From Parerythrobacter_A sp963799315 (GTDB taxonomy: Bacteria; Pseudomonadota; Alphaproteobacteria; Sphingomonadales; Sphingomonadaceae): 64,000 bases of DNA. The notes under the pieces are model-generated. The model searched no databases. It had not been told where the DNA came from and was given only the letters and a program-made list of their open reading frames with translations. The position numbers and the translations under genes are program-made. Location: assembly GCA_963799315.1 (NCBI GenBank), contig CAWCWP010000002.1, positions 496,001 to 560,000 of the forward strand, read 5' to 3'. Positions 1 to 10,593 of this stretch are shown here, one piece after another; position 1 is the first letter of the stretch, and each line of letters starts with the position of its first letter.

Positions 1-43
1 AGCCCCTCGACGGCGGGCGGACCATAAGGCAGATAGTTGGGCC

Positions 44-818
44 ATGTCGCGCGCCGCTCTCTTCACTTTCGCCGCCGGAACCGCGCTTGCCGCGCTGCTG
101 CTGGCCGAGCGCAAGCGGCCCTTGCGCAAGACGCAGCAGCCCGCCTTGCGCCGCAACTCTGCGCAACCTTGCGATGGGCGCGAGCTGCGCGGTGGTAGTC
201 GCGGCGGTCGAGGAGCCGCTGGCGCAGCGCGTGGCGCGGCGCAATCTCGCCCGTGGCAGCGGTATCGCGCAGCACCTGCCGCGACCGCTGCGGCTGCTGG
301 GCGGTATCGTGGCGATGGATTACGGGTTTTACTGGTGGCATGTCGCCACGCACCGGGTGCCGTTCCTGTGGCGATTCCACCGGGTGCATCATGTCGATCC
401 GGACATGGATGTCAGCACGGCGGTGCGCTTCCATGCGCTCGACATGCTGGTGTCTTTGCCGTGGCGGCTGGTGCAGGTGCGGCTGGCGGGGGTCAGCCCG
501 AAAACGCTGCGCTGGTGGCGGCGCTTTTTCAATGCGTCCATCGCATTCCACCATTCCAACCTGCGCTTGCCCGGCAACACCGATGCGCTGCTGGCGCGAG
601 TGCTGACGACGCCCGGAATGCACGGCATCCACCATTCGCGGATCGAGGCCGAGCAGGACAGCAATTACACCAGCGGCCTAAGTTTCTGGGACCGGTTGCA
701 CGGCACTTTCATCGCCGGACCGGGGACCAAGGCGGTGGGCGTGGACGACGTTCTGGCAAAGCAGGACGCGGAATTACCCGCTGCCCTGACTGCGCCATTT
801 CGGACCAACATAGGTTAA
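44..818 (+). pseudogene. Sterol desaturase / fatty acid hydroxylase family protein, interrupted by a frameshift
   Basis: This is a membrane di-iron oxygenase of the fatty acid hydroxylase superfamily; the substrate cannot be told from sequence. The start at 44 gives a hydrophobic N-terminus (MSRAALFTFAAG...). After about base 158 the coding signal moves to the next frame and runs to the stop at 818. Dropping one base at AAC-T-CTG near 158 joins the parts into about 257 residues (...ALRRN-LRNLAMG...). The histidine clusters of the family are present: HVATH, HRVHHVDP, FHHSN and HGIHHS. The length fits the shorter bacterial members. The break is probably a sequence error, since both parts keep the family pattern. 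The family is clear; the exact role is not. Confidence 0.75.
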
Positions 819-873
819 ATTCCGCGCCTCGTGTGAACGGCTTGGCAACCATCCCCGCTTACCGTGCCAGCCG

Positions 874-2580
874 ATGGACCGTATCCGTCCCTTTTTTGCC
901 GTCTTGCTTGCGCTGTTGCTGGCGGGCGCTGCATTCACCGGCAGTCCCGCCGCCGCGCGTGATTTGACCGGGCGGATCGGGCAGGCGTGTGTGCTCGGCA
1001 GCCAGAGCGCCATGACGCTGGAGCAGGCAAAGGCGCATTCCGGCTGGGTCTGCGACAGCACAACGGCGGATGTGAAACATCCTTATCTCTGGGTGCGGTT
1101 TGCGCCGCAGTCGCTGCCGGTCGGGGCCGACATAAGCCTGACGGGCGACGGGCATGCGCTGGAAGCCGTTATGGTCGGCGTGGATTTGGCCGACGGGACG
1201 ACGCGCACCCGCATTTACGACCACCAAGAAATCGTGTCCCGCTGGATGCCGCAAAACGGCTACGGCCTGCCGCTCTATTCGGCGGACGAGCGCCCGCAAA
1301 TGCTGTATGTCCGGCTCGATAATACGCTCAGCTTGCTGACTGCGGACCGGTTGAACTTCGCGCGCGCCGATACGCTGGCCGACCAGAAACTGCGCACGGC
1401 GGTAACTTTCGCCTTCTTCGTCGGGCTGATGCTACTGGCGGGCCTTTAAAGCGCACCGGTATTCGGCGGCATGCGCAGCGCCTTTGCCCTGTGGCATTCC
1501 GCCATGTGGCTGTTTTTTGTGACATACACGGCATCGGCCAGCGGGCTGGTATTCCTGGCCTTTTCCGACTTCACGATGTTCGGACGGACGAACCTGTCAT
1601 ACGCCTCGCTCAGTCTGGGCGCGGCGTGCATTGGGCCGTTCGTCGTTTCTTTTATCGGCCCGGAGAAAATCCGCCTGTCGCATCGCCGGATGATGAATGT
1701 GGCATCCGGCCTGCTGGTCATCAACGCATTCCTGATGCCGCTGTTCGGGTCGACGTTTCCCTATGTCGTGCGCCCGGTTTATCATGCGGCCTTCCTGCCC
1801 GCCGGTGCCATTTTCCTCACGGTGCTGGGCACGATGCTGTGGCGCGGCGACCCCTCGGCCCGCTGGATCGCCGTGGCATGGGCAGCGCCGACCGTCTTCG
1901 CGCTGGAGCGCACGCTGCGCGGGCTGGACCTGTACCAGGTGCCGTATCAGTGGGATTATTTTTTCTATATCGGGCTTGCCTATATGGCGGTGGTGATGGC
2001 GTTGGCCGTGTCGCGGCGGGTGTCGGATATTCGGCACGAACGCGACCTGGCGCTGGCGAAGGAGCAGGAGATGGGCAAGAAGGCCCATACCGACAGCCTG
2101 ACCGGCCTGCCCAACCGCCGTGCCTTCGATGCGCGCGAATGGCGCGATGGCGACTTTCTGGCGATCCTGGACGTCGATCGCTTCAAGCAGATCAATGACG
2201 ATTTCGGACACCAGTTGGGCGATGACGTGCTGCGCGCCATCGGCGACGGGCTGTCCACCGCCGTAAACGATGGCCGGGTGCTGGCGGCATGGCGACTTGG
2301 CGGAGAGGAATTTGCCGTGCTGTGCGAAGCGGACGATGTGACGACTGCCAGCGTGCGCATAAACCAGCTGCGCGGGCAGCTTTCGGGCGGGATTGCGAGC
2401 CGTGTAGCCGGTGTGCAGCGACCCGTTACGCTGAGCGTGGGGCTGGCGCGCATTGCGGATGGTGGCGTTGCGGGGTCGTATCACGCGGCGGACAAGGCGC
2501 TGTACAGTTCCAAGGCGGAAGGGCGCGACCGGTTGAGCTATACCGAAGTGCCCGCTCCACCCGAACGCGCCGCCGCCTGA
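874..2580 (+). pseudogene. 7TM-DISM-type sensor diguanylate cyclase (GGDEF), split by an in-frame TAA
   Basis: This is an inner-membrane sensor predicted to make cyclic di-GMP. Bases 874-1449 encode a signal peptide (hydrophobic stretch ending ASPAAAR-like), a periplasmic beta domain resembling the 7TMR-DISM extracellular domain, and the first membrane helix (FAFFVGLMLLAGL). A TAA at 1447-1449 ends it. In the same frame, coding resumes and by 1471 gives more membrane helices, then a GGDEF domain with DSLTGLPNRRAF, DVDRFKQINDDFGH and the active-site GGEEF. No RxxD inhibitory site is seen upstream of GGEEF. Read through the TAA, the protein would be 568 residues. Unlike other broken genes here, the frame is kept, so a nonsense substitution (real, or one miscalled codon) explains it. 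The 3' part could still be translated from the ATG at 1471. Confidence 0.8.
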
Positions 2581-2600
2581 GCTACGGACACCGGACACGA

Positions 2601-2632
2601 AAAAGCCCGACGGATTGCTCCGCCGGGCTTTT
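2601..2632. terminator. Bidirectional rho-independent terminator
   Basis: A strong hairpin (AAAAGCCCGaCGG / CCGcCGGGCTTTT, loop ATTGCT) lies between the diguanylate cyclase stop and the groEL stop. It has an A run on one side and a T run on the other, so it can end both convergent transcripts. The apex CGGATTGCTCCG recurs in the terminator at 10767-10806. Confidence 0.85.
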
Positions 2633-2664
2633 CGTTGTCGGCAAGCGACAGGTGGTGCGGGGGC

Positions 2665-4332
<1,668 letters not shown>

Positions 4333-4382
4333 GGTTGTTTCTCCTGAATTGCGTTGAAAAGAAAAGCGCTACGGGGTTCGGC

Positions 4383-4670
4383 TCAACCGATGATCCCCAT
4401 GATGTCGCTTTCCTTCATGATGAGCAGGTCTTCGCCATCGAGCTTGACCTCGGTGCCACCCCATTTGCCGAAAAGCACGCGGTCGCCTGCCTTCACGTCG
4501 AGGGGAGTGACGGCGCCGTCTTCGGCCTTGGTGCCGGAGCCAACGGAGACGACTTCGCCTTCGCTGGGTTTTTCCTGGGCGCTGTCGGGAATGATGATCC
4601 CGCCTGCGGTCTTCTGGTCGGCTTCGATACGACGGACCAGTACGCGGTCGTGTAGCGGACGAAATGCCAT
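4383..4670 (-). CDS. groS: Co-chaperonin GroES (10 kDa subunit)
   Basis: GroES is the heptameric lid of the GroEL chamber. It is 95 residues, the normal length. It has the N-terminal FRPLHDRVLVRR segment, the mobile loop around residues 19-35 (QKTAGGIIIPDSA), and the C-terminal GEDLLIMKESDIMGI motif. It is the first gene of the groES-groEL operon, and the ATG is preceded by an AG-rich ribosome binding site (GAAAGGTC on the minus strand). Heat-shock control by HrcA is expected from the CIRCE element directly upstream. Confidence 0.97.
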   Translation of the reverse strand: MAFRPLHDRVLVRRIEADQKTAGGIIIPDSAQEKPSEGEVVSVGSGTKAEDGAVTPLDVKAGDRVLFGKWGGTEVKLDGEDLLIMKESDIMGIIG

Positions 4671-4707
4671 AGTGATGACCTTTCTCTTTCAGTTGAAAAT
4701 AAAACCG

Positions 4708-4734
4708 CTGGCACTCCCCATACGAGAGTGCCAG
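4708..4734 (-). promoter_or_regulatory. CIRCE operator (HrcA binding site) of groESL
   Basis: A perfect 9 bp inverted repeat with a 9 base spacer, CTGGCACTC-N9-GAGTGCCAG, sits 37 bp upstream of the groES start. It keeps the GCACTC...GAGTGC core of the consensus TTAGCACTC-N9-GAGTGCTAA; the outer bases differ. HrcA repression is inferred from the site; hrcA itself is not in the window. Confidence 0.9.
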
Positions 4735-4828
4735 CCGGTGCGCATGTGGCTATGCGCGTCTGGTCCGTCAACGGGGCGGGTGCGATATTTGTTTCGGCCC
4801 GGCCCCGATCAATGCGCCGAACCGTGTG

Positions 4829-6244
4829 CTAACTGCGCTGCGGATCGTTTTCGACCGTCAGCCCCAGCGTCTCGCGCCTGCTCCAGCGCCACAACAGCAA
4901 TACGGCGGCCACGCTCAGCCCGGTGGCAAGGCCGAGCCATATTCCGACGCCCGCCAGTGCTGTGCCGAAGCCGAGCAGCAGCGAGACGCCGATGCCCGGC
5001 ACCCAGTAACTGAACGCCGCAATCCACATCGGCACGCGCGTATCCTGCAATCCGCGCAACGCACCCGCCGCCACTGCCTGTACCCCGTCAACCAGCTGGA
5101 ACGCGGCAGCGATTTTCAGGTAGGTCAGTGCAAAGCCCACCAGCACGGCGTTCTTGGCCGCGTCGGGGTCGAGATAGATTGCCAGCAGCGCATGGGGGAA
5201 CAGTACCATTGCCGCCGCTGTCAGCATCATGAATCCGGTGCCCAGCGCAATCGCGGTCCAGCCTGCGCGCGCCATGCCCGCACGGTCGCCCCCGCCATAG
5301 AAATAGCCGACGCGGATCGTTGCCGCCTGCCCGATGCCGAACGGCACCTGGAAGGCCAGCGCCGCAATCTGCAACGCAACGGTGTGCGCGGCCAGTTGCG
5401 CGGTGCCGATATTGCCCATCAGGAACGCCGCCGCTCCGAAAATACCGGCCTCAGCCGTGATGGTCAGTGCGATGGGTGTCCCGATGCGGACGATGCGCAG
5501 GAAGACCGCCCAATCGGGCACCCACAACCGCCCGAAAACATGGAAACGGTTGAGATGGCGGGTGTACCGGATGGCGAGAACATACGCGATGAAAGTCGAG
5601 CTGGTGGTCAGGATCGTCGCCACGGCGGCCCCTTGCAAGCCAAGCTCCGGCGCGCCCAGATTGCCGAAGATGAAAGCGTAGTTTGCCAGCGCGTTTACCC
5701 CGATGCCACCCGCCGTGATGACGGTGGCGAACACCGGATGGCCCAGCGCGGAAACGAAACTGCGCAGCACGTTTGCCAGCACCATCGGGATCATCGAGAA
5801 GATCAGCAGCGCATTGTAGCTGGTCGCCAGTGCGATGATGTCGCCGCTCTGCCCCGTCGCGCGCATCAGCGGGCCGAGAGCCAGGCACAGGGCCATGCCG
5901 CCCGCGCCGCTTATCACCGCCAGCCACAGCGCCATGCGCGTGGCGCGGCGGACCGGGCGCACCACGCCGCCCCTTCGCACATCGCCCGTACCCACCGCCG
6001 CCGCAATGACCGGCGCGACGGCCCCGGTCAGGCCGGACAGCGCCCACAGCACCAGCCCGAACAGCGCCACGACCAACGCCGATGCCGCCAGCGGCGCCTC
6101 GCCCAGCCGCGCGATGAAAATGACATCGACGGCATAGGTCAGCATCTGCAACAGGTTCGCCGCCGCCAGCGGCCAGCTCATCGCGAAGGTGGCGCGCCAG
6201 TTCGGTGCGCCACGGGGTGCTGTCGGGAAGAGGGGCGGTCGCAA
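4829..6244 (-). CDS. MATE family efflux transporter
   Basis: This is an inner-membrane antiporter of the multidrug and toxic compound extrusion family, expected to export cationic compounds in exchange for Na+ or H+. It is 471 residues, typical of the NorM-like branch, with about twelve hydrophobic segments in two halves. The family pattern is seen at the start of each half: SWPLAAANLLQMLTYAVDVIF near residue 25, and IGTPIALTITAEAGIF at about residue 255. It lies on the same strand as the DUF305-LVIVD gene, 63 bp downstream of it, and ahead of groES. An operon with the upstream gene is possible but not shown. Substrate unknown. Confidence 0.93.
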   Translation of the reverse strand: MRPPLFPTAPRGAPNWRATFAMSWPLAAANLLQMLTYAVDVIFIARLGEAPLAASALVVALFGLVLWALSGLTGAVAPVIAAAVGTGDVRRGGVVRPVRRATRMALWLAVISGAGGMALCLALGPLMRATGQSGDIIALATSYNALLIFSMIPMVLANVLRSFVSALGHPVFATVITAGGIGVNALANYAFIFGNLGAPELGLQGAAVATILTTSSTFIAYVLAIRYTRHLNRFHVFGRLWVPDWAVFLRIVRIGTPIALTITAEAGIFGAAAFLMGNIGTAQLAAHTVALQIAALAFQVPFGIGQAATIRVGYFYGGGDRAGMARAGWTAIALGTGFMMLTAAAMVLFPHALLAIYLDPDAAKNAVLVGFALTYLKIAAAFQLVDGVQAVAAGALRGLQDTRVPMWIAAFSYWVPGIGVSLLLGFGTALAGVGIWLGLATGLSVAAVLLLWRWSRRETLGLTVENDPQRS

Positions 6245-6307
6245 TCATCGCTGTGCGCGCTTAGGCGCATGCGCGGCGAAGGGACACCTCCCAAATCGGT
6301 CCGAAAG

Positions 6308-8782
6308 CTATCCGCCCTTGCGCAACCCTTGCGCGATGCCGCGCATCGTCTCGGCGAGCGTCACGTTCAGGCCAGGGGCTTCGGACAAGTCGTCCGCCAG
6401 CCGGTCCAGCGTCGGCGCAACGCTGGCATCGCCCGCTTCCGCAGCATCCAGCGCCGCCAGATAGGGTGCCAGCATCGCTTCGGGCTGCGGTTCCATGCGC
6501 TGCATCTGGTCCAGATAGGCCCGCGCCACTGCCGGGCTGTCCGGCCAACGGACGGGATATTGCTGTTGCGGATTGAACGTGCCGTTCTGCGCGGGGTCGA
6601 GCATGGCTTCCTTCGCCGCCGCGATCTCGTTGGCGCTCAGGAATTCGCTCGGCTCCAGCTCCAGCACGTCCAGCCCGCGCGCGATTTCGGTGCCGTAGAT
6701 GCGGCCATTATACCAGTAGACCGACCAGAACCCGCCCAGTACCATCTGGTCCGCATCGATCGGACCGCGGTCGAAATAGGCGATCTCGACCGGATTGGCG
6801 CTGTCGGTGAAATCCATCAGCGAGATGCCGCCCTGATACCATGCCTGCACGAAGATATCGCGCCCCGGCACAGGCACGAGGCTGCCATTGTGCGCGACGC
6901 AATTCTCCATCTCGCCCTGCGCGGCGGGTATCTTGTACAGGCTGCGCGGGGTCAGCTTGCTGTCGGCCAGATCGTACAGGGCATTGGCGCCCCAGGTCAT
7001 GGGGTCGTATGTCCGGCAGCGCGGTCGCCCGCCGCCGCCCCATTCGTCGGTGAACACGACCTTAGTGCCGTCATTGTTGAATGTGGCCGAGTGCCAGTAA
7101 GCGAAGCCGGTGTCGGTCACCGCATCCACACGCACCGGTTTGCGCGGGTCCGAAATATCCAGCACGATGCCGTTGCCGCTGCATGCCCCGGCGGCCAGCG
7201 CCTTGGTCGGGAAGATGGTGATGTCGTGGCACTGGTCGGTGCGGCGGGTGTCCTGCGTGCCGTCGCCGTGGTCGCCGCCCGCCCACAATCCGGCGATCCG
7301 GTCGCCATCGGCGAAGACGCGCGGGCTGTCGATGATGCGCGATGCGGCGGGGTTCGCCTTGGGTATCTCGATCACGTCGATGCTGAACAGGGCGGAGCCG
7401 CGTTCCGAATTGCCGAACTCGGTGCAGCCGTCCAGCTCCGCCTCGTCGCGCACGCGCGCAGTGCCGGAATTATAGACCAGGATGCTGGCATCGTCTTCGG
7501 CCACGACCGAATGGGTGTGGCTGCCGCGACAGGTCTGCACCTGCCCGACCTGGCGCGGGCGTGTGGCATCCGAAATGTCGAAGATGCGCAGGCCGCGAAA
7601 GCGTTCTTCGCTGATGTCTTCGGCCACACCCTGCAACCCGCAATCCACACGCCCGCGCGTCTGTTCGACCGACATGATGAGCAGTTTTCCCACGATGCTG
7701 ACATCGCCCTGACCGCCGGGGCACACCGTGCTGCTGACCAGCGCGGGCATTTCGCCATCGGCAATGCGGTAGATGTTGAACCCGTGGTAATTGCCAACCA
7801 CCACCATATCGCCCGAAAAGGCGAGGTCGGTCTGCGCGAAGCTGAACAGCGGGGAGCGTTCGGACAACCGCGTTTTAGGATCGCCAGCCTCGGTGTCCGG
7901 CTCCTCGGAAATGACGACATCGGCGTCTTCCGCATCACTGTCTTCGGCACCGGCACCGGTTTCGGGCCGTGCCGGGTTGGCGTCCGCGACGGCCAGCCGC
8001 AGTCCGGCGGGGTTCTCGGTGTCGAAGAAGCCGGCGGGCTTGGGTAGCGACCCGACCAGCGTCATGCCCTTCATCGCCACGCCCGCATCGCGGAAACCCG
8101 CCGCCAGCGTGGTGCGCGGATCGTCGGCCAGCTTTTCCAGCAGCGCACTCATGCGCGTGATTTCGGCCTTCTGGTCGGCGTCGATATCGCTGACGAAGCG
8201 GTAGAGGACGGGATCGTAAGCGGCCCCTTGCGTGTCGAACAGCGTATCGACCATCTCCAGCGCGCCCTGATGATGGGCGATCATCAGTTGCAGGAACAGC
8301 CGGTCGAACGCGGTCCCCTCGGCGGCGGCGAGTTGCGCCATCTGTTCGGGCGTCGCCATGCCCGCCATACCCATGTGCATTTTGGACACGTCATGCATCG
8401 CATGGCCCATCGCCGCATGTTTGCCGGGGTCGGCTGGCGTCTCGCCCCGGTCGCGCAGCCAGCCTTGCATAAAGGCAATCTCGTCCGCCTGGCTGGCCCC
8501 GATTTTCTCCGCGATCGCAATCAGCTCTTTGGTATTGGTCCGCTCAGCCACCAGATCGGCCATTTGCGTCGCCTGGAAATGATGCGGGATCATCGCCTGC
8601 ATGAAAACGAGATCGGCGGAAATGTAACGCGAGGCGGCGACCTGCGTGGCGTTTTCCGCCGTCAGCTCGCGGCTGTCCTGTCCGGGTGCGCCGGGCAGGA
8701 TGATCGGCGCATCCTGCGCGATAGCGGCGGCGGGGAGAGCAAGGCAGGCAGCCGTGGCGAGCAGGGCGGTGCGGATTTTCAT
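6308..8782 (-). CDS. Secreted DUF305 - LVIVD repeat fusion protein
   Basis: This is a predicted periplasmic or surface protein of 824 residues. The start at 8782 is chosen because it gives a clean signal peptide (MKIRTALLATAACLALPAAAIAQ). Residues about 45-215 form a DUF305 domain, a four-helix ferritin-like fold, with the paired motifs MQAMIPHHFQATQMADL and LQLMIAHHQGALEMVD and a Met/His-rich linker (MGHAMHDVSKMHMGMAGM). Metal binding, possibly copper, is inferred from that composition. The rest is a beta-propeller-like region with LVIVD-type repeats (for example GLRIFDISDATRPRQVG, IVLDISDPRKPVRVD). A C-terminal helical tail follows. No enzyme activity can be assigned. Confidence 0.85.
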   Translation of the reverse strand: MKIRTALLATAACLALPAAAIAQDAPIILPGAPGQDSRELTAENATQVAASRYISADLVFMQAMIPHHFQATQMADLVAERTNTKELIAIAEKIGASQADEIAFMQGWLRDRGETPADPGKHAAMGHAMHDVSKMHMGMAGMATPEQMAQLAAAEGTAFDRLFLQLMIAHHQGALEMVDTLFDTQGAAYDPVLYRFVSDIDADQKAEITRMSALLEKLADDPRTTLAAGFRDAGVAMKGMTLVGSLPKPAGFFDTENPAGLRLAVADANPARPETGAGAEDSDAEDADVVISEEPDTEAGDPKTRLSERSPLFSFAQTDLAFSGDMVVVGNYHGFNIYRIADGEMPALVSSTVCPGGQGDVSIVGKLLIMSVEQTRGRVDCGLQGVAEDISEERFRGLRIFDISDATRPRQVGQVQTCRGSHTHSVVAEDDASILVYNSGTARVRDEAELDGCTEFGNSERGSALFSIDVIEIPKANPAASRIIDSPRVFADGDRIAGLWAGGDHGDGTQDTRRTDQCHDITIFPTKALAAGACSGNGIVLDISDPRKPVRVDAVTDTGFAYWHSATFNNDGTKVVFTDEWGGGGRPRCRTYDPMTWGANALYDLADSKLTPRSLYKIPAAQGEMENCVAHNGSLVPVPGRDIFVQAWYQGGISLMDFTDSANPVEIAYFDRGPIDADQMVLGGFWSVYWYNGRIYGTEIARGLDVLELEPSEFLSANEIAAAKEAMLDPAQNGTFNPQQQYPVRWPDSPAVARAYLDQMQRMEPQPEAMLAPYLAALDAAEAGDASVAPTLDRLADDLSEAPGLNVTLAETMRGIAQGLRKGG

Positions 8783-8870
8783 GGGTGCGGTCCTTCGTGT
8801 TGCCGACATAGCTGCCGCAACTCGGCCGTAATGGGAAGGGCAAGTTGTCTTCAGATGACGCAGCGTACCC

Positions 8871-8974
8871 GTCATTGCGAGCGTAGCGGAACGAAGTCTG
8901 CCAACGGCCAACCAATCCAGAGCGTATCGCTCCGCCGCTCTGGATTGCCGCGCGGCTTCACCGCTCGCAATGAC
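8871..8974. repeat. Dispersed palindromic repeat, family A (GTCATTGCGAGCG ends)
   Basis: The ends GTCATTGCGAGCG (8871-8883) and CGCTCGCAATGAC (8962-8974) are exact reverse complements. Inside is a second imperfect palindrome around CCAGAGCG...CGCTCTGG. A complete related copy is at 27868-27933 and a half copy at about 48348-48368. It lies between divergent or tandem genes and encodes no protein. Confidence 0.85.
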
Positions 8975-8993
8975 GGGGGTGTCGTGACGCTGC

Positions 8994-9153
8994 GGGCGTT
9001 TTTGGTCTGCTCGCTGACGCTCGGTGCTGTGCCATCCCGCTCCCCCTCCCGACCACCCACGGGATTATACTAATCGGGTGGTCGGGAGGGGGAGTGGGAC
9101 GGCACAGCAAGCGAAGGACGGATGTCCGTAGCGCACCTGACAAAAACACTCCC
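8994..9153 (+). repeat. Palindromic repeat element, family B, copy 1
   Basis: A 33 bp inverted repeat (9026-9058 and 9076-9108, two mismatches, 17 base loop) starts GCTGTGCC and ends GGCACAGC. Conserved flanks extend it to about 160 bp: TGCTCGCTGACGCTCGG on the left and AAGCGAAGGACGGATGTCCG on the right. Copy 2 at 10594-10755 is in the opposite orientation, and a degenerate relative is at 27731-27860. No transposase is present, so it is REP- or MITE-like. Confidence 0.9.
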
Positions 9154-9156
9154 ACG

Positions 9157-9187
9157 AAAAAGGGCGGCACCTTGCGGTACCGCCCTT
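9157..9187 (-). terminator. Rho-independent terminator of rplJL
   Basis: Read on the minus strand, the stem AAGGGCGG...CCGCCCTT with an inner GGT/ACC pair is followed by a run of five T. It lies 117 bp after the rplL stop. Confidence 0.75.
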
Positions 9188-9249
9188 CCTTCGCACGGGC
9201 GCTTCAAGACACCCGCCAAACTCTTGCCTAATGCGTTGCACTCGGCTGA

Positions 9250-9280
9250 GGGAGATCCCGGATCAAGTCCGGGATGACGG
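9250..9280. repeat. Short dispersed palindrome, family D (ATCCCGGATCAAGTCCGGGATGACG)
   Basis: The core ATCCCGGATCAAGTCCGGGAT is an imperfect palindrome ending in GATGACG. Related sequences occur twice, in inverted orientation, at 32322-32413. It lies between rplL and its terminator, so it would be part of the rplJL mRNA 3' region. Confidence 0.7.
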
Positions 9281-9304
9281 TGGCGGGGCAAGCCCGCCAT
9301 CCAG

Positions 9305-9679
9305 TCACTTCAACTCGACAGTGCCGCCGGCACCTTCGATCTTGCCCTTGATTTCTTCGGCTTCGGCCTTGTTGACGCCTTCCTTGATCGGCTTGGGCGC
9401 ATCTTCGACCAGCTTCTTGGCTTCGCCCAGGCCCAGTCCGGTAATCGCGCGGACTTCCTTGATGACCTGGATCTTCTTGCCGCCGTCGCCGGTCAGGATG
9501 ACGTCGAATTCGTCCTTTTCTTCTTCGGCGGGTGCCGCTTCGCCGCCGCCGCCACCGGCGACTGCCACTGCTGCGGCCGCCGAAACGCCCCACTCTTCTT
9601 CAAGCGCCTTGGCCAGTTCCGCTGCTTCCAGAACGGTCAGCTTGGAAAGTTCTTCGACGAGTGCCTTGATGTCTGCCAT
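9305..9679 (-). CDS. rplL: 50S ribosomal protein L7/L12
   Basis: This is the stalk protein of the large ribosomal subunit that recruits translation GTPases. It is 124 residues, normal for the family. The N-terminal dimerisation helices (LVEELSKLTVLEAAELAKAL) are followed by an Ala/Gly-rich hinge (residues about 34-53) and the conserved C-terminal domain with KIQVIKEVRAITGLGLGEAK and a final GGTVELK. It lies 65 bp downstream of rplJ. In most bacteria rplL is followed directly by rpoB; here rpoB is on the other strand nearly 3 kb away. Confidence 0.98.
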   Translation of the reverse strand: MADIKALVEELSKLTVLEAAELAKALEEEWGVSAAAAVAVAGGGGGEAAPAEEEKDEFDVILTGDGGKKIQVIKEVRAITGLGLGEAKKLVEDAPKPIKEGVNKAEAEEIKGKIEGAGGTVELK

Positions 9680-9744
9680 GATATTCTACTCCGAAAATAA
9701 TTGTGCGGGGCAAAGGTCGCCCCAGTGATCGATATGCGTAAAAG

Positions 9745-10260
9745 CTAAGCCGCTTCCTTGGCGCCATAGGCACCGAAGACGCGGGCCAGCTTGCTTGCCG
9801 GTTCGTTGACGACGCGTGCGATCTTGGTGGCCGGTGCATTGACCAGGCCCACGATCGTGCCGCGCAGTTCGTCCAGGCTCGGCATGGATGCCAAAGACCT
9901 GATGCCTGCTTCGTCCAGCACCTGTCCGCCCATCGAGCCGCCGACGATTTCCAGTCGGTCGTTCGATTTGGCGAAGTCCACCGCAGCTTTTGCTGCAGCG
10001 ACCGGATCGGCGGAATAGCCAAGCGCGGTCGGCCCCTTCAGCATGTCTTCCATGCCGGCATAGGGGGTGTCTTTCAGGGCCAGCACGGCAAGGCGGTTCT
10101 TCGCGACCTTGTAGGACGCGCCCGCTTCGCGCATCTTCCCGCGCAGATCGGTGGACTGGTCCACCGTCAGGCCGAGATTGCGGGTCACGACGACTACGCC
10201 CACCTCGTTGAAGATTGCGTTGAGCTGCGCGACCGCTTCGGATTTCTGCGTGCGATCCAT
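9745..10260 (-). CDS. rplJ: 50S ribosomal protein L10
   Basis: L10 anchors the L7/L12 dimers to the ribosome. It is 171 residues, normal length. It begins MDRTQKSEAVAQLNAIFNEV and carries the family pattern RGKMREAGASYKVAKNRLA near residue 45 and the C-terminal L12-binding helix (NEPASKLARVFGAYGAKEAA). The ATG follows a clear ribosome binding site (AAGGAAGGAG). It is first in the rplJ-rplL operon, preceded by a structured leader at 10445-10510 that may mediate autoregulation by L10. Confidence 0.97.
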   Translation of the reverse strand: MDRTQKSEAVAQLNAIFNEVGVVVVTRNLGLTVDQSTDLRGKMREAGASYKVAKNRLAVLALKDTPYAGMEDMLKGPTALGYSADPVAAAKAAVDFAKSNDRLEIVGGSMGGQVLDEAGIRSLASMPSLDELRGTIVGLVNAPATKIARVVNEPASKLARVFGAYGAKEAA

Positions 10261-10444
10261 ACGTTAAGCTCCTTCCTTGTTCATGGCCGCACTTGCGCTG
10301 GTGAAAGCGCGCATGCGACCGGCTGCGTTCACCGCACGGCGGATGCCGTACAGCTTGGTAGTCCATGATGGGGGAAGGAGGGTGCGGTCGGCACGAATAC
10401 CGGTCGCGGCGGCGGGACGGTGCCCGCCAAAATCTCGTATCCCC

Positions 10445-10510
10445 GCCTCGGCTGGAAATTAAGCAGGCCCGATTGCCTGCACCAACTGTCTCGGACGGAT
10501 GACCGGGTCG
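10445..10510 (-). ncRNA. Putative L10 leader (autoregulatory 5' UTR of rplJL)
   Basis: On the minus strand, about 190-250 bases upstream of rplJ, is a GC stem (GCAGGC-AATCGG-GCCTGC, 10463-10480) framed by GTCCGAGACAGTTGGT and TTAATTTCCAGCC. This resembles the L10 leader element bound by L10/L12 in other bacteria. The assignment rests on position and general form, not a covariance match. Confidence 0.5.
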
Positions 10511-10593
10511 GCGAAGACGCCTTGCGATCGACGCGCCATCTAGCTGGACCTGCGCGGAAGTCAAGGAATGAGTCTTTGCCCGGTGCGCTTCTT

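Noticed and set aside
1..27. Open frame ending in TAA at 25-27, possibly the end of an upstream gene
   Set aside because: Only eight codons are visible and no family can be recognised.
4826..8047. Very long plus-strand open frame opposite the MATE and DUF305-LVIVD genes
   Set aside because: It crosses two real minus-strand genes and their intergenic gap, and the product is low-complexity Arg/Gln/Ala sequence without motifs.
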